Below, one piece after another: positions 1 through 10,586 of a stretch of DNA of 64,000 bases; the stretch's first letter is position 1, and each line of letters opens with the position of its first letter. The DNA is from Seminavis robusta. Lineage: Eukaryota; Bacillariophyta; Bacillariophyceae; Naviculales; Naviculaceae. Both the position numbers and the translations under genes were made by a program. The DNA lies in NCBI GenBank assembly GCA_903772945.1, contig CAICTM010000178.1, positions 34,463 to 98,462 on the forward strand, in the 5' to 3' direction. A model generated the notes under the pieces. It had not been told where the DNA came from. It saw nothing but the letters and a program-made list of their open reading frames with translations, and searched no databases.

Positions 1-1211
1 GCATTCAATTGCCGTGGCGTCATGTCTCTTTCCTTGAGGAGACCGACCAATTCCCGTTGCCGATCCCAAATCGGGACTCTAGCTTTCGACGGCTTCCCTG
101 CGACGGACGTGTCTTCTTGCTTCTTTTCTTCCTCCACATGGCGTCTTTCTTTTGCTGGCTCCTCTGCGGTGCTTTTCTCCGCTGCAGGGTTCACATCACA
201 CACCAAGGCATTGTTGGGACGAAAGCCCAACCTTTCGTACACGCGTTGGCCCCCTTCCGAGGCAGCAATGAGGATGCCATTGTCACAGCCAACCTTTTGT
301 AGGTGCTGCAAGGCCAGTTTCATCAAACAAGTAGCAACCCCTCTTCTCCTATGAGAAGGATCCACATAGACAGCCCAGATTGTCCCAAGTTGAAATTTGG
401 ATATCATGTTTGTGGGCATGGGTCCTTCCCATACTTGACAGCTCACCGAGGCCACAACCTCGTTGGTGGCGTCATCGCGTGCGACAAAGGTTTGATAACG
501 CAATCGATCACGAGCCTGCTTGAGAAAGGAGAGGGTAACTTCTTCCATTTCGGAAATCAAAGCTTTGGCGGGGATCCCGACATCCTGCCACATCTTTCGC
601 CAGTTCTCGCAGACCATTGCATCGTAGGATTCATCGCCAGGAATGCAAGTGTAGGACTCTGGCGCTGTCGTCTCAACTTCTTCGAATGACTGCAAATCCA
701 AGGTGAGCATATTGGCTGACTGAAAGCCAACATTGGCCTCTATGAGGGCATCTCTATCGTTCTTGGTGAAAGCAAGTGTAACGACCTTGGAGCATTGGGC
801 GCTGCGGAGGTGGTCCAGCGCCGCCTTCAAGAGCTCCCTTCGGACTGCCTCGGGCTCCTTGGCAGTCTCATCCACATGCAGCCCCCAGACAGATCCTAGC
901 CTAAAGACATCGGGTTGGACGATCCAAGGCAAGGGCCCGGCCCAGATTTGACAATTGATGGATCCCACAACACCGCTGTCGGCGGCAGTGGCCACGAAGG
1001 TGCGAGGCCTCAAACCAGACTTTTGGTTCTCTTGGTGAAACTCTTGCATTTTGCGATTCCACTCCTCGTCTTCGGCATTGTAACCGGCTGACTTGCAACA
1101 TTCCTTCCAATGTCGACAGACTTCCTCGAGGACGGCATCGTCGCCGACCCATTGTGCTTCATTCACCTCCAACCCCTGGATTTGTTTCATGTATTCAATA
1201 GACGTTGTCAT
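1..1211 (-). CDS. Tandem GNAT-fold N-acetyltransferase, C-terminus beyond window
   Basis: The frame starts at the ATG at 1209-1211 and stays open to position 1 (403 codons), so the C-terminus lies outside the window. Two GNAT-like domains are visible. The first, about residues 10-180, has a beta4-like stretch SVWGLHVDE but lacks a good acetyl-CoA loop. The second, about residues 190-330, has IWAVYVDPSHRRRGVA, the classic R/Q-x-x-G-x-A pyrophosphate-binding motif, followed by YERLGF typical of the GNAT C-terminal strand. A Lys/Glu-rich stretch follows. The family transfers acetyl groups from acetyl-CoA to amines; the substrate cannot be read from sequence. Domain 1 is probably degenerate or structural and domain 2 catalytic (inference). 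No intron was needed. Confidence 0.8.
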   Translation of the reverse strand, partial: MTTSIEYMKQIQGLEVNEAQWVGDDAVLEEVCRHWKECCKSAGYNAEDEEWNRKMQEFHQENQKSGLRPRTFVATAADSGVVGSINCQIWAGPLPWIVQPDVFRLGSVWGLHVDETAKEPEAVRRELLKAALDHLRSAQCSKVVTLAFTKNDRDALIEANVGFQSANMLTLDLQSFEEVETTAPESYTCIPGDESYDAMVCENWRKMWQDVGIPAKALISEMEEVTLSFLKQARDRLRYQTFVARDDATNEVVASVSCQVWEGPMPTNMISKFQLGTIWAVYVDPSHRRRGVATCLMKLALQHLQKVGCDNGILIAASEGGQRVYERLGFRPNNALVCDVNPAAEKSTAEEPAKERRHVEEEKKQEDTSVAGKPSKARVPIWDRQRELVGLLKERDMTPRQLN

Positions 1212-1661
1212 CGTTGCTTTTTTTGGGATGTGATTTAGTTCCTCTTTTGTTCACCACAATTCTGTACTAGAATAATGAGTCCTGTCGATCTTGGGCAAAC
1301 AGACCGTCGATGGGTATCACAGCAGAACACGTTTCAAGCAAGTGAGACGCTCACGTTTGCCGTGTCGTTCGGTAATGCGCCTAGTTTGCAGCCTTGACTG
1401 GGGATCCGAACTATCTTTGTTCGTGTGCAAGACAATTCATTTATCTAGGTTTTAAAAGGACAGTAGAACGGGTTCATCAATGCCCATCGGTACAGAGCAG
1501 CAATGGGAGAGATCATTTCATCCCCCGAAGCTCTCTCCAGTGCGAAAGATTAGGCCACGGAAAGAGATTTAATGATACTTTCCAGATTTAACAAGTCCAC
1601 AAGGCGTATTCACTCTTACTATCTGGGATGGGCGCATTGGCAACACCGCAACACCTTTGGC
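1212..1661. other. Intergenic, no gene seen
   Basis: This is the upstream side of the GNAT gene and the downstream side of the small secreted-protein gene. Short frames exist but none has recognisable protein character. No repeat stands out. Confidence 0.4.
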
Positions 1662-2370
1662 TCAATTCAATGTGAGACAAATGCTGTCGTAACCCCAATA
1701 CTTGACTAGATGGGCAAGATAACAGTAAATGTGTTGGTCTGGATGGGGATCACTGTTGACGTTGTCAACCCAGAAGTAGTTGTTGTGAAGGAATGTTTCC
1801 CAGGCCGTGCCATCCACTGTCAGGCAACCCTCACGCGTTGTCCATGCACGAGCATCCGTCCACCTATATGCCGCAAGGTAGCCATCGTTGTTGTAAGAGA
1901 GCCAGTATCCACCCCAGTCTCCACTCGTTACTTTGTAATATGTATCACCATTATAATCATATTTCTCGAATCTTGTTGCTATCGATTCATCATCGGTTCG
2001 CTGGGCCCATCCATCGTGATCCAGGATTTGGAGATAGTTGGTGGACCGCCACGAGGCAGGATATTGGATTTTGCCAGAGGTGGCCACGCTCACTACTTGA
2101 AGATCGCGGTCTCCCGAAACGAGGGGGAGCCTGAGCTTTGTGGGTGTGGCTGTTCCATTGGACTGAGCGTACGACACAGGGTTTAGCGCTCCAAGATCCC
2201 GCTGGAGTTGTTAGTTTGAAAACAAAGCATGAAGTGAGCGAGGACATCGAAAAGCTGGTGGATCAGAAAACATAAGAACCAAAACCATTACTCACCGTTC
2301 TGACGTTCTTCTCGTCTCCAAGTACCCAAGCTGGCAGCAAGCAGAGAAGTGCAAACCGACGACAGTTCAT
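1662..2370 (-). CDS. Small secreted aromatic-rich protein, two exons
   Basis: Exons are 2370-2296 and 2201-1662, giving 204 residues. Exon 1 encodes just a signal peptide (MNCRRFALLCLLPAWVLG) plus a few residues and ends at a GTGAGT donor. The intron is 94 bases, with CTAAC shortly before the CCAG acceptor. Joining is phase 0 and in frame (…VRT|RDLGALNP…). The mature part is rich in Trp, Tyr and Asp, with a segment containing GYWLSYNNDGYLAAYRW; such short repeated aromatic/Gly patterns suggest an all-beta, perhaps beta-trefoil-like, extracellular fold, but this is only inference and no family is recognised. The gene is transcribed away from the divergent SNF2 gene, with a 1.1-kb shared upstream region. 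Confidence 0.6.
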
Positions 2371-3470
2371 GGTGAGGAGCTCGAGCTGTTGTCTGTGCTT
2401 GAGGCTTCGTCGTAAGCTAGCCAGTTCAGATCCTCGCGACAGCAAGCAGCTGTCGACACGAGCAATCGCAATAAATACTGTAGACGTTCTTAGGCCACCA
2501 CGATGCAAGTCTTGGCGTTGCATCGCAGTGGGCTTTCTTCGGGCAGCACTAAGGGTAGCTAGAACCGCGACTCTTGGAGGAAGTAATGACAAAATGTTCG
2601 CTCGGAGCACGGAGCCATGCTGCCAGTGCGCATCGTCGTCTTCTAAACAATCGTGCGTTGCCGCATCCCTCTTACGTTGAAGACCTGCTAAGTAGAGTTG
2701 CAATTGTCCAGTTGTCCATATCTGGGATAGGATATTGTACCGGTAGGGAGCACCATGGTACCGGTGCCTTCCGTAGTACCTGGTACCAGTACCATACATG
2801 TACGATACTCATTGAAAAACTCATTGAAGTCGGGTACCGGTACACTGTACTCGTCCCACACCCGCTCAAGTTCCTGCGGCCTCGCTTTGCTCTCTGCTTC
2901 CTTGACGGGAACTGCACACCGAAGTCGAGAAGGAGGGAGTCGAGTCGAGTCGAGTCGAGTCGAGTCGAGTCGAGTCGGGTCGAGTCGAGTCGAGTCGAGT
3001 CGAGTCGTGAGTAAGTTTTAGAAACTGAAGATTTAACATGTATTTGCTTTGGGTACCGGTCTAATGGGAGGGCATGGTGGAAAGTGGGGAGTGACAATGA
3101 CAAAGAAAGCCAGGTCCAGTCGAGAACCTCCAAACCAATCCATCTTCCCAGAGGTGGAGGAGCACGACGACCTTTGACGGCTGCTATTTGGTTGGTGGTA
3201 CCAGTTGGTATTCTGTAGTTACTATATAGCTTGTTGTGTTGTTGGTTGGTTGCAAAAGAAATCACAAAGAGTTCAAGAAATCTCGAGGGCACCCCACGTC
3301 TCGCCATTCATTTTCGAGCAACAGCAATCGAGAGGTTGAGTATTCGACGGGGAGATACCGTACACACAGCGAGGCTCGACTCCAAGAGAAAGGGACTTAG
3401 CCTGCCGTTTTCTGTGAAAGAGAAGTGCTGCCCTACCTCAGATCTCAAAGCTTTCGGCGATTCAATCATC
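2371..3470. promoter_or_regulatory. Shared upstream region of two divergent genes
   Basis: This 1.1-kb stretch lies between the start of the secreted-protein gene (-) and the start of the SNF2 gene (+), so it should hold both promoters. It contains repeated GGTACC/TACCGGTA words around 2738-2840 and a pentanucleotide array (annotated separately). No TATA-like box can be assigned with confidence. Frames across it, including one rich in Leu-Asp-Ser-Thr-Arg repeats, are translations of the pentamer array. Confidence 0.4.
2937..3007. repeat. Pentanucleotide microsatellite (GAGTC)n
   Basis: About 14 copies of the 5-base unit GAGTC run without spacer, with one variant unit (GGGTC) near 2977. Because the unit length is not a multiple of three, all three frames read through as long repeat peptides. 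Confidence 0.95.
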
Positions 3471-6400
3471 ATGCCACCAACAACGAGACGTCGTCGATCT
3501 TCCGAGTCGGACTCTACTAATACTTCTAAGAAGAGGAGGACCGAGGAAAGCAAAGAAGAGGATTGTCCCATGAACAACAACAAGACTGAGGAACCACCAC
3601 CAGAGCGAAACAGCGGAGAGAACGTCCATTCTTTATCCACCACCGAAATGGGATATGTGCTCCTGTCAGATTGTTCCATTGCCATAATCTCTTCTTCCGA
3701 TGAATCCACAACGTCGGCTCTCTCAAATCAATCTACAACATGCACTTGGATGGATGTGTCGCCGACTTGTCTCCCAAAAGAGAACATGGAAGACACTGGT
3801 ACTTCCATCGATATCAACAACAGCGACGACGTACCATGCCCTCGTTGCAATCTCATTTTTCATGATTCCAACGACGGACAGCTATCTCTCTGCACATCCA
3901 ACGTGGCACGCTTCCAAGCAACCTTGGCAGATATGGTTGTGCACCCCAAAGAAAGAGGCAAATCTTGTACCAAGCAACGCTCCGATGCAGCCTTGCTCTG
4001 TGGAGCCATATTGGCAGCACAGGACCATGGCTATGTCGCAATCCAACAAATCAAAGTGTTGGTGCACGGAAAACAACGACAAAAAGACGACAATAATCAC
4101 AAGGCATCTCTATTGGTGACATTTGCCTTTCCATCCTTGACAGTGGAAGAGGATTCTGAACCAGTTGCGAAAGGAAATACCAGAAAGAGCTCCAGACAGC
4201 AACCATCCATTCGATCCATTGTACCACCATCTCCCCAGGGCACCACCCGAACCAGCAACCTCAAGCCCCTACCAACGTCGGTTCAATTCCTGCTCAGCAT
4301 CATACGGAGTGACTGGGACTGCCTGGGTACTAGAATGAAACAGCTAGAGAATGGGTGGAGAGAAGAAAGCAGGAGCAGACCATTCTTTCCACCGGCTCTA
4401 TCGATGGAAGAGGTAAGAGTAGCCCAGCAGTGCGGATTGGTCGACTGAAAGATTTGTTTTGATTCTGTATGCCTGCTGACTCCCTTTATCATACATACTT
4501 GTGTAACTGTAGCTGTACACTCGAATCCGCGGAAGCAACGACCGGGTACAAATGGACAATGGGGATGAACCAAGCTTCATCAGTCAGCAATCCACAACAC
4601 TCGCTGGCCAAAACGCAAAGCTCCTGACAATGATCCCCATGGATATCCTCAAAACGCAGATTGCGTCGTTTCTTCGTGCCAAATCATTAAACTCTCTTCG
4701 GTGTACCTGCAAAAGCTTGCATCAGAGTCTACAGGCCGTTGTGCCGGGATTCAAGCTGCGGCTGTTTCGACATCAAATCAAGAGTTTGCAATGGATGCGG
4801 CACCGTGAAGTACGGCCCATCTCGGAAACCACGGGGCAAGAAAACTTGGATGCGGGAATTATTACGTTGGGAGAAGAAGACGACAATGATCCCATTCGAG
4901 CCATGACGGGGGGACAGTCCGTGTGGTTGTGTCCACGACCAAAGGGCACTACAGATCATGATAGTCGAAAACAGGGGGGGATTCGAATCGATCAAATGAC
5001 GGGCCACGAACAGTCTCAGCCGGATGCATTAGCCAGACAGGGGGCTCGGGGTGGGCTCCTCTCAGACGATCCTGGGCTTGGGAAGACCATCACTCTCCTG
5101 GCGTTATTCCTTCAGACATTGGGACTCGAAACAGAATGTGCCACGAAACAGGAGCACGGCCGTGGTGATGACGAGTCGACCAAAAAACCCGTAGTTTCCG
5201 ACCAAGACGAAATGTTCGGAGCTTACTGGAAGGAGGACATCACACCCGAGTTTCGGCGACCGGCTTTGTATCGTCTCCTGGCAAGATTCAAAAAGGTTGA
5301 TCCAGTATCAGCGTGGTTCTTTCAACATCCTATCGATCCAGAGAATGACGAGTGCGAAGACTATGCGGATGTTATCAAGGAACCCATCTGTTTCGCTGAC
5401 ATTACCAAGCGGATTGCTTCTGGTGATTATGGAGCCGATTTCGATGCGTTTGTTTTGGACGTCGAACTATGTTTCAAGTGAGTAGCGTAACAAAATTTGG
5501 ACAGGCTCGGCACGGTGGCTAGCTTGCTAACATCTATTGTCGATTGCCCCTTCCCAAAGAAATGCTATGGAATACAACCCGAAGGATCACGAAGTCCACG
5601 AAGCAGCCCAGAAGTTTCTGGATCTCTTTCGACATCAGCTGATCGTAGAGTTTAAGAAAGAACAACTTGGTTCATTGCGGTCTTCCGCATCAAACGCAGG
5701 GCTAAAACCCAATTCATCCGTCGCCGCACTTTTACAGAAGAAGGCGGGATTGGAGTTCGAAAAGAAGCTCCTGCCATCCTCTACCACACTGTTAGTCATT
5801 CCTCCTGGGTTGATGGAGCACTGGCAGGTATGTCTACGTGACAATAGATACACAGCGCATGTTGAAGCTTGCCGATCTTTCCTCTAACCAGTTGCTTTGT
5901 CACAACATGCGTCTATAGGAGCAAATTCGAATGCACGTCGACCCCAACTACGCGACAAAGCTAATTCCCTTGACCTACGAGTATACCCCGAACCGGAAGT
6001 CAGCTCTCGGGTTGGAGGAAGCCCTACGACTAACTCAAATTGACAAGACGCACTATCCTTTCATATTTGTTGACAAAGCAGGAACTCAGAAGCTTCCATC
6101 GCCCGAATTTCTGGCAATGTTCAAAATTGTCATCACGACGACGAGACGATTCACCAACGAATGGAAGAACGGGTCGTTCCAGGAAGAACTTGCCCAGAAG
6201 CGATCCCAACAAGACGGACACGATCGCGACGGTCGGTATGTGAAGAACTATCGGCTGATGGAGTATGGCTCTGCCGACGAAGAGGCTTGTCCGCTTTTGA
6301 AGATAAATTGGTTGAGAATGGTTGTCGACGAAGGGCACGCAATGGGGCGTGGAAAAGGCAACTCTGCAATCAGCTTCGCATCTTGGATCTCAGCTCAACG

Positions 6401-8393
6401 TCGTTGGGCAATGACAGGAACTCCTACTCAGCAGACAATTTCCAAGAACGGGCTCAACAATCTGAATGGTTTGATGACGTTCCTGCAGCATGATTTCTTC
6501 ACGAGGAGGAAAGAAGGTGATAAAGTTTGGAAACGCCTTATCGCAAAAAGTTTCAAAGATGGACACCTTGCGGCATTCTATCGCCTCAAGTCCCTCCTGA
6601 CTCTGCTGATGATCAGACACACAAAACTCGACATTGAAGAACTCCCGCAACCGGTCTACACAACAACAGTCGTGCCAATGAGTCTTGAAGAGCTCACGAC
6701 CTACAATACACTTGTGTCTGCGGTGCAGGTAAGTCGAATTTGATCTGATCTGCAGGTTGGTGCGGCGGCCCTTCTCACCATACATATTTTTTTAGATCAA
6801 TTTGCAAGTAACGGCCATGGAAGGGAAAAGTTCTGGAAAACAAGATTCTCTCTTGCATCGTTCCCAAGCTAAGCATGCCCAGAGGGCCTTGGAAAACATT
6901 CGCCGAGTCTGTTGCGGAGAGTCTCGGGTGTACCCAACTATTACGGACGAACACTGGGTAGAGTTCATCCATTTATGTCGAGACGAGCACAAGATGTCAC
7001 CAGAGACCATTCAGAAAATGGACGAATATGTGCAAAGGGCTACGTCAGAGCAGCTCTCGAGGTGTTACTGCTGCGGAATATTGCTGAGTATGCAATTGGT
7101 GATGCCTTGTGGCTGTTTGCTATGCACCGAGTGTAACGATTCGTCTCGCCATGCTTGTGCAATGTGTGACAAACCGTACGATGTCGATGAATTTCAGATT
7201 CTGCAGGTAAGTGTGTCCTTGTTTGCCGTTCCCTCCAATCCACGTTTCGATTGACTCACACACAAACCACTACATCGCAGCCTGGTTTCATGTTCGAGTG
7301 GAAGCGAAGCGAAGATTACGCTTATGTTGGTGACAAGGCATCAGGGCAGACGTCAGAAACAGCCACAGCCAGAGTAGTCCAGGATGGTCCAGCCGCAGCG
7401 CAAGGTCCCGCGGTTCAGGGTGCCCCGGCCGTCAATCAGCTCTTGCTTCGCCCCCCAGCGGAGCGTAGAAGAACTCGGAAACCAGGCGACGGGCATGTGT
7501 GCGAATACAGTCGCTCTTTTGAACCGGGGAAGTGTTTGTTGTGCTTTGAGGAGCACAGCCACTGCAAGCTTGTCAACAAGAGCTCATGCTGCCAAACATG
7601 CTTCCGTGAACCAAAAGAGTGCCCCACTACTGAAAGCAAGTCTTTCTACTTGATAAACAAACTGTTGAAGCTATACGAGGATGATCAAAAGCGAGACCAA
7701 GATTTCAGGCCTTCCGCTTCCCATGTCGTAAATCGACGGAGATTCAAGGTGATTGTGTTCTCACAATTTCGCCGAGTTCTTAACTTGGTGGGTAATCATC
7801 TTTTGAAAAGATTTGGCACGGCCTGCATTGGGGAGTACTGGGGCTCCACAAAATCGCAAGAGCTCCACAAATTCGTACACAGCAGCGATTGTTTTGTGCT
7901 GCTCCTTTCCAAGGATGGGTCAGAGGGTCTTGACTTGAGCTTCGTTACGCATATTTTCTTCCTTGAAGCCGTTTGGGACAAGTCGTTGGAGCAACAAGCT
8001 GTGGCTCGTGCATGGCGCATGGGGCGAGGCTCCATTGGTCCCGTGGAAGTCGAAACCCTGCTGGCAAAAACGAGTGTGGAAGAAAAAATGAAAAAGATGG
8101 AGGAAGCCAGGGCTGCAGCAAATTTGGGGGTTGCGAGTGGAACCGGGGCGCAGCGAGGCAAAATTCAACTGCTACTGAAATCACTCAACCTGCTTCCCGA
8201 TATTGCGAATGTGCCGCTGCCCCATCCCGATGACGTGAAAGCCAAGCAACGTTCCGATTTGGCTGTCGCAAATGTTTCAACCGAGTCTACAACAGCAACG
8301 AGTGCATCGCTACAGGAAGACGAAAACCTTGAGGAACGACAACCAAAGAGATTGAAAAGGCCTGCAAAGAAAGTTGCATTCAATATGGGTTGA
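3471..8393 (+). CDS. F-box/SNF2 ATPase with inserted bromodomain and RING finger
   Basis: Six exons: 3471-4412, 4513-5477, 5560-5827, 5919-6728, 6796-7206, 7281-8393, giving 1502 residues. All five introns are GT-AG, 67-100 bases, and keep frame. The start is the ATG at 3471 before a basic, NLS-like RRRRSS/KKRR region; an upstream in-frame ATG (3231) reads 5'-UTR-like sequence. Domains: F-box-like 355-390; Walker A DDPGLGKT about 499-506; bromodomain about 565-665, with conserved NAMEYNP; DEGH box 862-865; RING about 1084-1125; a further Cys-rich knot about 1206-1248; helicase C about 1288-1440 with QAVARAWRMGR (motif VI). A RING between the two ATPase lobes is the Rad5/HLTF/SHPRH plan, so a nuclear DNA-translocating E3 ubiquitin ligase in damage tolerance or chromatin is likely. 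F-box plus SNF2 plus RING recalls plant At3g54460. The bromodomain between motifs I and Ia is unusual. Confidence 0.9.
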
Positions 8394-10586
8394 GCAACTA
8401 TCCAGGTGCACTGCATTGCTGTTCGGATGGTATTACGCGACTGTAGCAGGAACTAATAAGCTCTGACAAGTCGTGCCTAGCTATGGTAGACGTTCCTGAT
8501 CTCCTGAATCTGTTCCCAGGTCGCATCCCGACCATGTCTTACAACCATGAAGCTGACTGCTATCTTTGTTGTGTGTATGCACGGGTCTTTCAGCAGAAGA
8601 AGCTGACTACAGAAGAAGCTTCCAAACCTGGCTTGCCGGCCTTTACTACCTCTACGAAAGCATGAATCGAACCGAATCAGGACTTTCAAAGCATTCGCAA
8701 TGGAGTATCCGCTGTCTACGAGTGCGAAGGATTTGATTTCTCCATGATGAAGCGAAAAACCTGTCAGCGGACGTGCGAAGAGTTCTTTGCTTGCTGTCCA
8801 GTCAAGTTTCAACTGAGCACCTTCTTTCACTCCAGGGTCTTTTTGCATTTGCTGCTTTCTCCCCGCACACATGTCTTGCCTGAGGAAGGCTCCTCCAAAT
8901 GGGATGCATTTTTGAAGCTGATAGATTGGACGCCTTTATCTACATGTAGTTAGTACCCAATCTGGAAACAGGCCAAAAAACGTATCTCACTGCGGACCAT
9001 GGAGTGTTTGATGAAGTGCCACGCCAATGAACGGAGCTTTCGGCCTCAGCTAGCTGGCTTGAGGCTTTGCGGTGCCTGATGCGCAAAGTTTTTTCTCAAG
9101 TCAATAGATTCACACAGAGGTAGTTACAACTGTCAGAGGGAACGAGGGAACTATACATACATTGTCTGCTTCCAACCCAAGCAGCTCTCCGAATTCTTCA
9201 TAACCTTCCGGTAGCTGTCTGCCTCCAAGATCCGGAGCTACTGTATATTCCCCGGCTGCACCAACACTGTAGCCCAACAAAAAGGCAGACGACTTTTGAC
9301 CACTCACGGCCAAGGCAAGACCTCGAGTGCTCCACCAAAACGAATCACCAACATCCAAGGTAAGACTTTGAGTGCTCTCCCGTCGTGGTGGCAAAATGCA
9401 GGTTGGACGGGCAAGAGTCAAACGCAGCCATTCCGCTTGACCTAACGAGCTGAAATGCAGCAGCGCATACTCCATTGGAGCAAATGACGTCCTTGGAACT
9501 GTATGGAGGACTCATTCTGATTTCTGCCACAGTGTGAACTGTCGTGGCCATCCCTCCATCGAGGACTGCCTTGCGATGACCATGAATTCCGGCTCTCCGT
9601 ACGTGTGCTACTATCTCAAAGGTTCCTTGGCTGCCAGGTTTTTGTACTCCCGTTGGAAGCTTTGCCTCACTAGTTGTTCCTGGATCGCAGAAGAGGGAAA
9701 TCATACTCAAGCATGCCTACAAATCCTGGTTGACGGTGGAATCTTTGGTTGCCGGGTAGTTCGTTCATGAACTTTTTCCAGCCGAGTAACGACGACTGTA
9801 CCAGGTACTACTTTATTTTGCAGGTTACAAGGGCCTCTTCTGTATTGCCAGGCTCGGCATCGATGCTAGTTTCTCGGATGGCTGCTGCTACTGCTGCTGC
9901 TGCTGTTCCACTGTGTTGAGAGTGGTGCATGGTAGTGTATCACAGTTTACAGATGGTACAGCGGAAGAGGACCGAAATCAACCTGAAGACCTGAATCATC
10001 GCATTGGGCACCGTGGTTGACCAAGCTAGCTAGCAAGAGTTCCAAGCAAAAGTACTAGCTAGTCTAGTAGATTGCTGCGCGGGCAGTAGTTTCTACTTAC
10101 TGGTGGAGCTGTTTGGGTCTCAGTGGATCTGGGATCTGGGGGTCTACAGAGATCTTTCAGCTGATCTTTCCCAGTTCCCAGTGGAAACTTTGATCGCGAG
10201 ACACTTAAACCCTGATCACAGCAAATGTCAATAGAAGCATCCTTTTAAAAACATTTAGAAAGTAATAAGTGTTCATGTTGCCATCGCTCGTTCACCTAGT
10301 AAGCTTGACCTGCCAAGAGTGTTCAGAAAGGGTCATTCCTGAAGTCATCTACGCTGGGAACCGGGAAGCTACATACGCAAGGCAGTGGACTGCCGTACAG
10401 TGCCGTACCACCAAACACTGTAGTACATGTTCGTACACCCAGCAAAAGATACCCCTTGGGCCCAATCTCTCTTCAGCTCTCACAACTCACTCACAATTTG
10501 CAACTTTCGAGCAACAAAAACGATACCAAAAACAAAGATTGAAACACTCAAACATCACTCATAATTTTGCCAACCTGAAAGAAGCA
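8394..10586. other. 2.2-kb intergenic stretch with no convincing gene
   Basis: Only weak frames occur. The best is on the minus strand at 9110-9475 (121 codons, starting MEYALLHFSS), which has a plausible amino-acid mix but no recognisable domain; an overlapping minus frame at 9345-9710 is open too, so at most one is real. A short GCT/CTG-rich run lies near 9885-9910, and CTAGCTAG words near 10025 and 10065. The last 300 bases hold the 5' region of the VWD-protein gene. Confidence 0.35.

Noticed and set aside
2672-3307. Minus-strand frame of 211 codons with Leu-Asp-Ser-Thr-Arg repeats
   Set aside because: It is the translation of the GAGTC microsatellite; similar repeat peptides appear in other frames, and there is no supporting domain.
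9110-9710. Two overlapping minus-strand frames that might be exons of one gene
   Set aside because: No splice pair joins them convincingly and no domain was recognised; left as intergenic with a note.
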